Below, piece by piece: positions 1-10,580 of a stretch of DNA of 64,000 nt. Made by a program: the position numbers and the translations under genes. The DNA lies in contig NC_059303.1 in the NCBI RefSeq assembly GCF_017591435.1, positions 3,205,360-3,269,359 of the forward strand, written 5' to 3'. The notes beneath the pieces were generated by a model. That model was not told the origin of the DNA. It did no database searches and saw nothing but the letters and a program-made list of their open reading frames with translations. The stretch comes from Portunus trituberculatus (Eukaryota > Arthropoda > Malacostraca > Decapoda > Portunidae). Position 1 is the stretch's first letter. Each line of letters opens with the position of its first letter.

Positions 1-2423
1 GATAAATAGTCATAATACGGGGCCATTATGGGTAATCAGATCATGCAAGCTGCTTTATGATATCAATTACTTTCTTGCAAACTCACTAATTGCATACATA
101 TCCGTTTCCCGAAATGAAAAATGTAGGATAAATGTAGTTATTAAGCGGGACTTCACCTACGCCACGTGATCTATGCTTTGTTCAACGGGAAGTTCAATTT
201 TTGTGGTCTGTGATAAAGGCTGTGAGTTATGGAGACTCGAACCCTGAGCCTCTGACATGCCACAGCCAAGGAGGTATTGCAAGTAGCCAGTGCAAGTGTA
301 ACATAATCATCCCTAACTGTTTCTTTTGTTGTGCTGGGTGAACGGAGGCGAGAAGTTTGCATTGCCTTCTCTCCTTCACCTCTGTAACTTTGTCTAGCTT
401 TCTTTTTCTATACTCTTTTTTTATCTTTTTTTTTTATTTTGTTATTTAAATGCAAGGAATATTGAGACAGAGCGGATCAATTTGCAAAGATTCATGCTCA
501 CCAATTTGGAGGAGTAATAATCGAATAAGTTTTTTTTTTCCCGTTAGTTCTGTAACCTTTGAACAATCTCTTCTCCATGTATATAAAAAAGAAATCATCT
601 GTGGTCGCTTAGTAACCCTTGAAAACTTCCTCCACATGCTAACTAAGAAAAAAAAATGAAAAAGAAAAAAATAAAGTCAGTCTGTGGACGCTTAAACCTT
701 GCTACATATATTCCTCCTCATATCTACTTGCGCCACTGTAGTCACCATTGTTATTACTTTGATAGAAGAGAAAACCTTGAGGTGGCCCCTGTTCTCCTGC
801 CAGCCTTGCAGTGTCCCCTTCCCATGACCACCCTAGGAACACAGCTGGCCTCCATTACTATTACTGTGATGGGAGTGAAGGGTTTCGAGGTGACCGTGGG
901 GGCTTCCGTTCGCCAGTCACTACCAATTAAACTGTCTATCTCGGTCTTGAAACGTCCTCAGGTGCATTTGTCAGACTGCCCTTCCTTCCTCTTCCTTGCC
1001 CCTCCCTTCCTCTCTCTCCTGTCCTGCCTCTCACTCTGGCCAAAACTCTAAGTCAGTGATAAGATCGTAAAATTGTGTCTTTTTTTTTTTTTTCATCAGA
1101 CGATTAACATGTGTCTACGTTGTCAAAATATCTAACCGGTTATCTGATTTTTTTTCCATGCGTTTCCTATACCATGTTTGAGTTTTCCCTACAATATCGC
1201 TGTCCCACCACCAGGAAACGAACCGCCACGCACCACAGCAGGACTTCACTCGCCAATCTTCGGCGTTGAACTACAGTATTAATAGCGACTTGGTTATTAC
1301 CCCAGTTATTTCCAGACAGGTGTACAGACCAAATAAGACCAGTAGCAAGAAGATAGATACTCTACTTTGCTCTAATGAACACCTGTCACTTCCCACCTAT
1401 GCCTTATACGTGGTCTGCTTATTAGAGACAGGTAATGACAGGTAGTTATGTATCTGGTAATGAGAATAGAATTGCGTTACTGTGTCCTGTGGTTATTTCC
1501 TGTTTTTTTTTTTATATATACGGGTTAATGAACGGACAGATAATTAGATAGAAAAAAACAGAATTTATAGTTTTTTTTGATAAATGATTAATGAAATAGA
1601 ACGATTTATTCATTTGCTTCTTAACTTACGGAAACTCAGGCGCCGTGGCTCAGACAGTGGAAAGTTGAGTCCACCAGTGAGTGAAATATTGCCGCTTGGA
1701 CGCACTCAACGCCAGCATACGAAGTTGCCGCGTGAAGCCCCGTGAGGCGGCTGCGTGAGGCTTCCTCCCCACGTGGACCGGGCTGAAGGGCGCGGCCTAA
1801 ACACCGCCCACACGCCCTCAGGCACTGCTTGATTTTATAGCCATTTGTTTTACAGCCATCTAACTGCTCATTCGTCCTTCGCGGTAAATATATATACACT
1901 TTTCTCAACCTCGCTCCTCATTTACATCTTGCAAATAACGCTAGCAAATATTAAGGATGCATTGATATTATGTGCTGAGGAGTAATATGCTACTTAGGTG
2001 CAATTTGTTATCAGGAGAGTAGAATTGGATTTAGATAACCTGTTTCATGCTTCTTTTTTTTCTAAGTGGGTGTGTTGATGTGTCTGCACGAGCTGTCTTG
2101 ATCGTATAGTGTAGTCATTCCATGATTTCCGAAATGCGATGTATGTATTATTTCTTCCCTTCGATTTTAGTTTAATTCTTATTTATATTCGCGTTTTAGA
2201 TCGTTTTCAACCAATTGTGTGTCGTAAAAATATTCATTCGTGTTATGTTAAAATTTTGTAAGGAGTCACTAGGAACAAAAAAGAAGTACCGTAAAGGAAG
2301 TTCATTTGTGTATATTGTATTTTTATTTGTAGAAAAAATAAACTGATGAAAAAAAATATATCGTTAGAAAAATAATAAGTGAATGGCGGGAAAGACTGAA
2401 ACAAAACCGAAAAAGGATGGGAT

Positions 2424-2425
<2 letters not shown>
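1..2425. other. non-coding stretch, no gene seen
   Basis: AT-rich unique sequence with several poly-T runs (523-539, 1080-1094, 1504-1512), presumably the intron after dac exon C. A 131-codon plus-strand frame at 656-1051 has a pyrimidine-rich end, no recognisable domain and no splice context, so it is not called. A GC-richer island at 1640-1800 is unexplained. Confidence 0.5.

Positions 2426-2508
<83 letters not shown>
2426..2508. repeat. (AC)n microsatellite
   Basis: Uninterrupted CA dinucleotide run of about 80 bp; the (V-C)n and (T-H)n frames over it are artefacts. Confidence 0.97.
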
Positions 2509-2595
2509 ACGTGGGGCAAATCTTCATGGCAGCAGGAAATAAACGTACATAGAGTGACCTTGTGTCTTCCTTTTTAGTAGGCGATGTCATTGGGA

Positions 2596-2596
<1 letters not shown>

Positions 2597-2652
<56 letters not shown>
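2597..2652. repeat. (GA)n microsatellite
   Basis: Uninterrupted GA run of about 56 bp, less than 100 bp after the AC tract. Confidence 0.97.
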
Positions 2653-2655
<3 letters not shown>

Positions 2656-2753
2656 GAGTCAGTATCCGTAGCATCTAAATCAGGCAACAGAAATGAAGTG
2701 TTGACGGCGAAATTATAAAGATGCGATATATATTTCTCCTAAAAAGTCCTCCT

Positions 2754-2820
2754 CCTTCTCTTCCTCCTCCTCCTCCTCCTCCTCCTCCTCCTCCTCCTCC
2801 TCCTCCTCCTCCTCCTCCTC
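2754..2820. repeat. (TCC)n microsatellite
   Basis: Trinucleotide CCT run of about 60 bp with an imperfect start. Confidence 0.96.
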
Positions 2821-3029
2821 AGTAACACACCTGCACACTTTCTGTCCAGGTGGGCAATTAGAATCCTGTTTTCTTTACTCTTATTTTTTTAATATATACA
2901 CGAGGGCTCATTCTCAGGTCGTAAACAACAGCCACCAGTCGCCTAACAAGCGTAACTACTGGCTACGTGCAAATAGCTCCCCTCAAAACTTCCAACGTAA
3001 ATTTCGCTCGCAAGCAGGATGTGTATTTT

Positions 3030-3033
<4 letters not shown>

Positions 3034-3101
<68 letters not shown>
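3034..3101. repeat. (TC)n microsatellite
   Basis: Uninterrupted TC run of about 68 bp. Confidence 0.97.
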
Positions 3102-3104
<3 letters not shown>

Positions 3105-3185
3105 AAACAATGCCTTTTACACCGCGAAGTTTCATTATAACGCGTAGTGATGGTTTGTTTTTACTCTTGTTGTTTGTGTTATCTG

Positions 3186-3224
<39 letters not shown>
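3186..3224. repeat. (AGT)n microsatellite
   Basis: Thirteen AGT units, read as poly-Ser in one frame; no gene context. Confidence 0.96.
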
Positions 3225-3587
3225 ATGTCACGGAAATACCTGCTTTTCACCCCTGTGAGCCGCAAGACTGTTATCTGAGGCACATTCTTTATTTTGGCCA
3301 GGATGTTAATAGGTCGGCGAATAAATTTTCCTGACAGTATATTAGACCAGCAGAGCCAGCGGGGTATTGTTGTAACCTCCCCACTGTGTCCTCCTCGCGC
3401 CCCACTGCCTTCCCCATGCCATCACTCTCCCCCTACCGTCCTCCTCAGCCTCGCCACTCCTAGCGCTGCCCATAAATTATTTAATGCATGACAAATTAGA
3501 TGGAAAACTATCTTAAAGTACAACAAGCGTGTGAAAATTGTACTATAAATTACTGTAAAACTATGCAGTACTTTATGATATGGGTGG

Positions 3588-3590
<3 letters not shown>

Positions 3591-3672
<82 letters not shown>
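3591..3672. repeat. (CT)n microsatellite
   Basis: Uninterrupted CT run of about 82 bp. Confidence 0.97.
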
Positions 3673-3674
<2 letters not shown>

Positions 3675-4517
3675 TGCCATCATTATTCTTGGACACGTGC
3701 CTACTTTTTAACTTATTCTTACTTTTTTTCCTTCTTTTTTTTCTTTTCTCCAGATTAATTGTTCTCACTATTTCACTGTCGTAGTTTTCTTTTTCTTTTT
3801 TGTTGCTGCGGATTTTTCTGTAGTTTTACTTTCGCCTTTGTCTTTCTGTGTGTCTTTCTTTTTTGTTTTGTTGTGTGTTTTTATTATTGCTGCTGTTCTT
3901 GTTTGATTTTTTTTTTTTTTGCCTTCTTTTAAAACTTTATGATTTAGAGCTAAATTTGGGTATATATTACTTTAGCAGTTGACGCTTTGAGTGGCATCTT
4001 TGTATTATTTCTTTTGATATATAAACTGTCACTTACTCTGAACTTCAACCCACTTGCTAACTGTTACTCCTTATATCTAGATATTTATTTCATTTCTTGT
4101 CTTTACATTATACAATACAAGATCACTGGGTCAACCTTATAGCTTGGTGTATTTTTGAATCGTATGAAATCACGAGTAAGATTTACCACTGCCATGCTTT
4201 TCCTGTTTATGCGTACCCTGCATTAATGGCATTTTACTTTCATTGTGAGTGTATACACGTAGCTCAGCTGCGCGTCGAGATAGGTGGCTTGGCTGTGTGC
4301 TTTCCGGTTTACCTGCTGACCACTGCAACTTAACCACCCGCAAGTGAATCGAACTAACCTTTGTGACCGAAACTGCGGTAGTAAATAAATACTACACCTG
4401 GACACCCGCCAGGCCAGCAAACCTTCCTGTATGGTGCTCTGCGATTAGTCACAAATAGTCACTGTGCGCTGGTCATGTCAATGGTAATGTCAAGTCAAGA
4501 AACACGGGCTCTCTCAC
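3673..4517. other. non-coding stretch downstream of dac exon C
   Basis: T-rich, then mixed unique sequence. I searched the minus strand for the exon after exon C and found no frame with splice sites that fits phase 2. Nothing else recognised. Confidence 0.45.
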
Positions 4518-4577
4518 CTCTCCAAGTGCTTGAGGACCTCGTCGTATGAAGCCCGACAGTTCTCCCACACCATCGAC
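4518..4577 (-). CDS. dac: dachshund-like exon C (60-nt microexon)
   Basis: A 60-nt exon predicted from a CTCTGCTTCAG acceptor and a GGAGAG|GTGAGAGA donor. One base (G) completes the CG left by exon B (CGG = Arg); then come SMVWENCRASYDEVLKHLE and two bases (AG) of the next codon. It enters and leaves in phase 2, so it can be skipped without a frame change. The peptide is dense in Trp, Cys, Tyr and charged residues with an amphipathic, helix-like end, unlike the linker before it, so it may be a short conserved interaction motif. It is too short to be found by open-frame length alone; the support is the double phase match and strong splice sites. I do not recall the exact orthologous peptide well enough to claim identity. 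The following exon lies below coordinate 1 or was missed. Confidence 0.62.
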
Positions 4578-5155
4578 CTGAAGCAGAGGAGGCCAGGGTG
4601 AGGCGGCGGGCTGTGGCGGGTTGCGACAGCCCAGTGGTGAAAAAAGAAAAAGGAGCGGATAAAACAATGACTAATTAATTCACCAGTGGAAGGGATTTGT
4701 TGTTTTTGTTGTTGTTGTTGTTGTTGCAGCTATTGTGGTGATTTGTCATGCAACAGCTCTCATATGTTGTTGATGGTTATTGTTGTTGTTTGCTTTTGTT
4801 GTTGTTGTTATGTAGTGGTGGTGGTGGTGGTGGTGGTGGTGGTGGTGGTGGTGGAGGTCACGTTATAATAGTGGTGATGGCGATGATAATGGTGGTGTGT
4901 ATGAAAGGATAAAATAATTATGATTGTTGTAAGCTTGTCAATAGCTCGGTATGATGGAAGCAATAGAATTTTTAATGGAAAGTTAGTGGTACATATAGGG
5001 AACTGCAATGTGCCTCGTGATAACGAAAATTATTCATAAATGTTGAACCTTTATGGACTGGAATAATGAGCACACTAGTGACGCACCCAGGAGAGAGTGA
5101 GTGTGGTGTGTGAGCACTGAGGCAGTGTGAGGTGACGGGTCGCAGCGAAACTCAC
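4578..5155 (-). other. dac: dac intron B-C (578 nt)
   Basis: GT-AG intron starting GTGAGTTT and ending TGCTTCAG. It contains a GGT/ACC trinucleotide run and GTT repeats (4700-4860); the rest is unique AT-rich sequence. Confidence 0.62.
4816..4855. repeat. (GGT)n microsatellite
   Basis: About 13 GGT units inside dac intron B-C, preceded by a looser GTT array from 4705. Confidence 0.95.
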
Positions 5156-5369
5156 CGTGCCAGGCTGTCAGGATGAGGGCCGTTCTTGAAGGGGTGCTCG
5201 GCGGCGTGGGCGGCCCATGGGGCGGGATGGGGCGGTAGTGGCAGCCCCGTGTGTGCCAGCAGGGCGGGGTGGGGCATACCGCCGTTGAGCGCCATGTACT
5301 GCGCCATGAGGCCCTTGGGTGGGGGGTTGTACCCGTTGGAGAGAAGAGGAGACTTCTCCATGTCTCCAT
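5156..5369 (-). CDS. dac: dachshund-like exon B (Pro/His/Ala-rich linker)
   Basis: Second exon of the set, 214 nt, separated from exon A by only 104 nt. The acceptor is CAATCCCTCCAG and the donor is CACG|GTGAGTTT. The first two bases (AT) complete the codon left open by exon A (G+AT = Asp), so the protein reads VPDGDMEKSPLLSNGYNPPP and continues in frame through KGLMAQYMALNGGMPHP, LLAHTGLPLPPHP and HPFKNGPHPDSLA with no stop. It ends with two bases (CG) of the next codon. The composition (Pro, His, Ala, Met, Leu, no charged core) fits the poorly conserved, disordered linker between the two Dachshund boxes; there is no catalytic or zinc-binding motif. A TAG acceptor about 25 nt upstream would break the frame match and is less likely. 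The function rests on exon A and on the phase match, not on this linker. Confidence 0.75.
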
Positions 5370-5473
5370 CTGGAGGGATTGGAAAGGCGACTATGAGGGA
5401 ATAGAAAGGAACAGATAAGGCATTTGTTGTGTTCCTGTATCCGCCATGAAAGCGCAGCGGCGCCGCCACTCAC
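5370..5473 (-). other. dac: dac intron A-B (104 nt)
   Basis: GT-AG intron between exons A and B, starting GTGAGTGG and ending CCCTCCAG. It is far shorter than other introns in this repeat-rich genome and free of microsatellites. Retention would add an in-frame stop after about 30 codons. Confidence 0.7.
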
Positions 5474-5649
5474 CAGGTACGCCGCCGTTCATGAATGGCG
5501 GGAAGTCCCTGGCGTCCATGCGGGTCTTCTTGAGAGCCATGAGTGCCTCTGGGGAAAGGTGTGGGGGAGGTAGGTTTCCAGGGCCCATGGGTCCAGGCAG
5601 GCCGCCCATGCCCATGATCTCGTGGGGTCGCTTGGGCGGACGTCCAGGC
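5474..5649 (-). CDS. dac: dachshund-like exon A (internal, follows the DACHbox-N region)
   Basis: Internal exon of 176 nt of a Dachshund-type transcriptional co-regulator, a nuclear protein of the Ski/Sno/Dac family that acts with Eya/Six proteins in eye, limb and neural patterning (known for the family). The minus strand shows a pyrimidine tract and CCCCCACAG acceptor, then one base completing a split codon and PGRPPKRPHEIMG. PGRPPKR is the conserved basic peptide right after DACHbox-N in DACH proteins. Then follow a Gly/Pro/Met-rich linker and EALMALKKTRMDARD, which resembles the lysine-rich segment placed similarly in vertebrate DACH1. The exon ends VP plus one base at a GTGAGTGG donor (phase 1). 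Reading on into the intron soon meets a stop. The DACHbox-N exon itself is not seen in the window. An unrelated AT-hook protein is the main alternative, because GRPPKR alone is AT-hook-like. Confidence 0.78.
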
Positions 5650-6586
5650 CTGTGGGGGAGAGAAGAACAATGGTGAGGCATGATGTCAATAGAGCGACCA
5701 CATCATTATGTTGAAAGAATTTTCAATCTTATGAACTAAGACTTTAACATTCATCTTATACTAAGATTAATGTGTGTTTGTAATGATCAGCAGTAAGCGC
5801 ATCACAACCCCTCAAGCAGACATCTCAGCTTGACACTTCCCAGCAAGTCTTCCCAGCACCGAGGCAGCATGCGGCCTGCGCTGCGTGTTGGCAATGACCA
5901 GCTTACAGTGACGTGCCAATCACTCACGCCAGACGCAGAGTGGCAGTGAATTTAAACACGTCGCTGCACTAAAATTCAAAACGGCTTAGAAGCACAGTAC
6001 TTTTTTTTGTCTTCATGTGAGGCGGCGAGGAGAGAGAGAGAGAGAGATAACGGACCCCCATGGAGCTGGTCACTTTCCCATACGACCGGTGGAGCACAAT
6101 GGCATTACTCGATGATTTTCACATTTCACCCTTTACACACCACATGTGCCGCGCGCCCAGAGTAAACACCCCTGCCTCCTCCCCCTACATCCCACCACCA
6201 CCTACCCCTCCGCACCCTCGCTTTTTTTTTCCCAATCACATCTGGACTATTTCATTCCAGTGTTTCGTTTAGGGTCTCACTGCGTTTGGTCTCGTCGCCC
6301 TTGTCCTCTCAATCTTCTTTGTTATACACTGTGGCGGCGGCTTCTCTGTCTCAGCCGCCCCCTGGCCCCTCTCCCTCTCTCCCTTCAGCCGGGGGAGACA
6401 CTCATATTGCTGATAACAGAGATAACGACCAAAACGCTGATAACGCTATTGCTAAATCGTCCTTATTGATGTTTCAGTTTTCAGCCAAACACTCGCTTTT
6501 TTTTTCGTTTTCTGTCTTTTCTTTTTTTTCTCATTGCGTTTCAGTTTATGACGTGAACGACAATGAGGGAAAGAAATGGCGTCAGG
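5650..6586. other. unique stretch next to dac exon A
   Basis: Unique sequence with balanced composition at 5650-6000, a short GA run at 6029-6048, and a pyrimidine-rich part at 6120-6540. No frame of interest. 5800-5960 is GC-balanced and could be regulatory, but nothing specific is visible. Confidence 0.4.
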
Positions 6587-7500
6587 TTACGGAGTGTGGC
6601 GGAGAGAGGGAAGAGAGGAGGGAGAGATGGGAGAAAGGTGGAGGAGAGAAGAGGAAAAGGGGGGTAGTCATCTGGCAATACTTGCGTCATGTTTACAATG
6701 AACACTAGGGTAAAGGGACGGGGAGGGGAAGAGGAAGAGAGGGAACATGAGTTGGGAAGAGGAAGGGGAGGATGGGAGCTGGAGACAGGAGGCGAACCAT
6801 GGGAAACAGAAGTAGACAAAAAGTAAAAGGAGGAACAGGGAATAGAAGGAATAGGGAAAGAGAAAAAGGGAGAAAAGAAAACTAGATAATGGGGGAAGAG
6901 ACGCAAGAAAGGGAATATGTAGAAAAAAGATTGAGAAAGAGGGAGAAGGAATAAGTAACAAGGAATAGCGAGGTAGAGAGGAAGGAAAGAGAGAAAAAAT
7001 GAAGAGAAATGACAAATAAAGGAGAATAGAGAGGAAGAAAAAAGAAGAAAAGATGAGAAAACAAAGAAGAATGGAGAGAAGGGAAAAAAGAAGAAAGGAT
7101 AAATAGTAAATAAGGAGGAAAAACAAAGAGGAAGAAAAGGAAGAAAAAAGAATTAGAAGAGACAGGAGGAATAGAGAGAAGAGAAAGATAGAAGAAAGGA
7201 GAAGTGACAAATAAAGAGGAATAGAGAGGGAGGAAAGAAGAATAAAAATAAAAATGACAAAGAGAAACAGAGAGAAGACAAAGGAGAAAAAAAGATGAGA
7301 AGAAACAAAGAACAATAAAGGAGAAGGGAAATGAAGAAGAAAAGAGAAGAGACAAATAAAGAGGAAAAGATAGGAGAGAATAAAAACGAAATAGAGAAAT
7401 AGAGAGAGAAAAAAAAGGAAAAAGACAAGGAAGGAAGGAAGGAAGGAAGAAAAGAGAACAGAACGTGAATATGCGGAACGTAATGGAAAGAGGCGAGAGA
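6587..7500. repeat. degenerate purine-rich minisatellite (~0.9 kb)
   Basis: Some 900 bp of almost pure purine on the plus strand. A ragged unit around GACAAATAAAGAGGAATAGA recurs near 7010, 7207 and 7350. The minus strand gives long open frames of up to 287 codons rich in Phe, Leu, Ser and Ile; these come from the pyrimidine bias and are not genes. Confidence 0.85.
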
Positions 7501-7540
7501 CAGAGCCGTCCATTGCATATCTCTTTGTCACTGTCTCCGC

Positions 7541-7846
7541 TGATTGACACCCGGAAAGAACACTGTGGCGAGGGGGTTAAACTTTTATTATCATGAGGTG
7601 AATATGTTTTCCTTTGAGAGCGCTGACGGCCTTCGATTCCCCTTGTGACGCCGAGCCGAGCGTGTCCCGGTGCTCCGACAGATGGAATTAATCAGCAACT
7701 TGTTCACTTGTTCCTGGTGTCCGGTCCCGCCGCCCACCTGCTGTCGTTCGGTTCCTGACGTCGTTGATTCATGATAACGTTTTCTTTCCTTTCTCTCTGT
7801 CGAATTTGGGTGTTTTGTCACGCGTTTAGTTGTTATGAGTCATTTT

Positions 7847-7852
<6 letters not shown>
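7541..7852. other. non-coding spacer
   Basis: Mixed unique sequence between the purine block and a TC tract; nothing recognised. Confidence 0.4.

Positions 7853-7925
<73 letters not shown>
7853..7925. repeat. (TC)n microsatellite
   Basis: Uninterrupted TC run of about 73 bp, followed by about 350 bp of pyrimidine-rich sequence. Confidence 0.97.
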
Positions 7926-7928
<3 letters not shown>

Positions 7929-8420
7929 AGACCCCATTCTTATCACCTTATCAATACCAGGAACGTTGCAAGTCACCCACACTTCTCACCTTTCACCTTC
8001 TATCGCTCTCTATCATCTCACTTACTTCCCTTTCCTTCAACTTCTCTCTCTGCTCAATGTTTTTCCCTTCCTTCACCTTCCCTTACTCTCTTAGTGATTT
8101 TCTTTCCCTTTTCTTCCCTCACCCTCTATATAACACTTATTTTCCCTCTCCCCTTTCTTTATTTACCCTCTTTTTCCATTACCTACCGTTATCCTTTTCT
8201 TCCAATACTCTCTCCCTTACATTCACTTTCCTCTCCCTTACTCTCCCACCGCCGTCCCTCTCCACTCCTGCACGCGCCACACGCCACCTGATAAAAGTGT
8301 TTTGTTTGGGAAGAGTTGCCTCGCTGAGGGCGGACGAACAAAAGCATACAAAGGGTGTAAAATTTCCCTCATGCGTGTGTCTCCTGCGGTGGCCCTCAGT
8401 AAACAGGTGCCAAGGTGATC

Positions 8421-8457
8421 CCTCCTCCTCCTCCTCCTCCTCCTCCTCCTCCTCCTC
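8421..8457. repeat. (TCC)n microsatellite
   Basis: About 12 TCC units. Confidence 0.95.
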
Positions 8458-8458
8458 A

Positions 8459-8980
8459 GACCTTACCACCACCCTAAGTCACCACCTCCTCCCCCCTCCC
8501 CTACTGTACCTAACCCAGCTGGTGAGGATAATGTTATACCAAGCCGCAGGTGTTCCAAGGCTATCGGCTTTGCTACCTTTACCTTTGTCTCCTCGTCTGA
8601 CGTGTTGCCATTCCTGTTTTTCACGCCTCACTGTTGCACGATTGATTATTTCGAATTGATTGTTGTGTTTTTTTGTTTTGTTTTGTTTTTCCCTGTCACG
8701 AGTGTTTGAGTTGTGTTCGCTGGGGCGTGACATTATATTTAGCCTGGAGGGAAATGAAAATATGCATCGTGAAGGAATAAATACAAAGTGACCGAGTTGG
8801 AAATACGATAAGGTGTAATGCAGAAGAGGAAATAGTGAATGATATTAGAATTACACGTACTAAAATTATTACACTCAAATTATACAGAGAGAGGAAAACC
8901 AAATAACATAAACCTGCCAAAATATATAAGTGATTCGCCACACATCTTATTAAGTACTGTGCTGAAGAGAACTTTTAAGG
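8459..8980. other. non-coding spacer
   Basis: Unique sequence, AT-rich at its right end; a TTTTG array at 8667-8689 is the only structure noticed. Confidence 0.4.
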
Positions 8981-9575
8981 GGAAGGGCGAAGGAAGAGGA
9001 GAAGGAGGAGGAGGTGGAGGAAGTGGACGGGCACGAGGAGGAGAAGAGGAAGATGAAGAGGAATGTGAGGGAACAGGAGAAGGAAAAACGGAAGGAAGGA
9101 GAAGAAAAGAGGAAAGAGACGAGAAGCAGGAAGAAGAGGAAGAGGAGGAATAAGCAAATGGGCACAAAACGGAACAAGAGGAAAGGGAGGAGAAAGAGAA
9201 AGAAGAACAGAAATGGAAGAGGAGAGAAGAAGAGAGAAGAAAGAGAGAAAAAGAAAGATGAAAAGAAGGAGGAGAAGTAGTACACGGGCTCTAAGCAGTT
9301 GGAGAGAATGAGGTGGAAGTAAAGGAAGAGGAGGAGGAGGCAATGGGCGGGCATGTAGCAGGAAGAGAGAAAGAGGCAGAGGAGAAGAAAGAAGAAGAGG
9401 AGGAGGAGGAGGAGGAGGTAGTGGATGGACATGTAGCAGGAAGAGAGAAAGAGGAAGAGAAGAAAAAGGGGAAAGCGGCAATGGATGTACCAGAAGAGAA
9501 AGAGGAAGAGGAAAACATGAGGCGACAGTGGACGGGCACGTAGCCGGAGAGTGCAAGAGGAGGAAGAAGAGGAAC
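8981..9575. repeat. purine minisatellite with a GGACGGGCAYGTAGC core
   Basis: GA-rich tandem array in which a distinct core (TGGACGGGCACG, GGGCGGGCATGTAGCAGG, TGGATGGACATGTAGCAGG and similar) recurs at about 9025, 9157, 9345, 9424 and 9529, each followed by AGAGAGAAAGAGG. Unit length varies from about 80 to 190 bp. The Ser/Pro/Phe/Leu-rich frames on the minus strand are artefacts. Confidence 0.8.
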
Positions 9576-10150
9576 CTACAGCGTAATGACAAAATCGATG
9601 CCATCCAAAGCAGCTTCGTCACTGCATTAGGCTGGGAACCCTTCTTATTCTTCTGAGGGAGGAAACATATAATTCTCCCCCACCGTGAGGCCGTTTTAAT
9701 GGAATTCCGATCGCCTTTTAATGTCCCGGCCTCGGCTTTATGCCCGCCCGGCTGCCTTCCCGTGCGAGCTTCCCACCCACCCCACCCACCCCTTCCTCTT
9801 CCTCCCCCGTCAGTGATTCCCAGCCAGATCTCTTAATCATAATGCTGCAGGAGAGGCGTCGCTTCCCCGTGGTTATTAATTATCATCTCGCGAGGACTTC
9901 TTCGGCGGGATGAGAAAGATGAGTTGATGGATGTTTTCCCGGGGTTTGGGTTTCATTAGATTGGGATATTACGGGACATTCAGTAAAGATAATTGAGTGT
10001 GTGTAATGAAAGAACTCTCTACTACATTACTGAGGAAAATGATGCAATATAAAGATAGGTAGAGTATATAAAAAGAAGATTGAGACTTTGATTCTTGAAG
10101 CAATAAATGTGTCAATATTCTGTTACTCTAAAGGAAGTCAGTGTGTTTGC
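9576..10150. other. unique GC-balanced stretch
   Basis: 9680-9960 is non-repetitive and GC-balanced with TTTTAAT and TAATTAT homeodomain-like cores; a possible regulatory island, without further proof. No gene. Confidence 0.35.
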
Positions 10151-10350
10151 TTTTATTATGTAAGATGGGAAAAACTGGCCAAGGGCAACAAAAAAAAAAA
10201 AAAAAGGCCCACTGAGATGCTAGTCCTCGAACAAGAGAGTTAGCCAAAAGAATGGGATAAATGTTTTGAAACCTTCCTCTGAAGTGAGTTCAAATCATGG
10301 GTAGATGGAAATACAGAAGAAGATTGAGAGTTTCAGAGTTTACCAGAGAT
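10151..10350 (+). repeat. dispersed ~200-bp repeat, copy 1
   Basis: Shares a colinear series of blocks with 52042-52244: TATGTAAGAYGGGAAA, CTGGCCAAGGGCAACA, an A-rich run, CCACT, GTTAGCCAAAAGA, TTCCTCT, a GTCATAG-type block, and TGGAAATACAGAAG followed by an AGAGTTTACCAGAG-type end. The family resembles a repeat I remember as abundant in crab genomes and transcripts. No coding capacity is visible. Confidence 0.75.
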
Positions 10351-10525
10351 TGTCATTGAAAAGTAACCCAAATAGTAAAACTACCACCGAAAAAACTGGA
10401 CTACCAAACTTACAATATCAAAAAACGACCATCTTTTGTTGTACTTGGAGAAATATATACATAACTCATCATTAACCTCAATTTCTCTCACCAACACCTG
10501 AATCTCACTAAAGTCATAATGAGAG

Positions 10526-10580
10526 GAATCGAACAGGGATGCTCCGTCACCCAGTACTCAGACCTTTCAGCCACGTCCGG
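10526..10580 (-). repeat. tRNA-like fragment, possibly a decayed SINE head
   Basis: On the minus strand GTGGCTGAAAGGTCTGAG resembles an RNA polymerase III A box, and GTTCGATTCC about 30 nt further is a good B box. Stems are too imperfect for a functional tRNA. No tail or body could be defined. Confidence 0.4.

Noticed and set aside
656..1051. 131-codon plus-strand frame
   Set aside because: Ends in a pyrimidine-rich tail and lacks any recognisable domain or splice signals.
1205..1300. Possible tRNA-like fragment on the minus strand (GGTTCGTTTCC)
   Set aside because: B-box-like word alone; stems do not form.
2243..2674. 143-codon frame with SLSLSL and CVCVCV runs, and the many similar frames
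   Set aside because: These are translations of dinucleotide microsatellites; no start, splice or conservation evidence.
4360..4420. GAATCGAACTAACC as a B box of another tRNA-like element
   Set aside because: No A box at the right distance on the minus strand.
5391..5681. Exon A read as a single-exon gene starting at MPHHCSS
   Set aside because: Its first residues lie in the polypyrimidine tract before a clear CAG acceptor and its last 30 lie past a GTGAGT donor; the spliced reading is better.
6668..7531. 287-codon minus-strand frame rich in Phe, Leu and Ser
   Set aside because: It is the complement of a homopurine minisatellite; hydrophobic composition follows from pyrimidine bias, and overlapping frames are open too.
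8950..9622. 160- and 215-codon minus-strand frames
   Set aside because: Two overlapping frames over one purine minisatellite; not protein-like.
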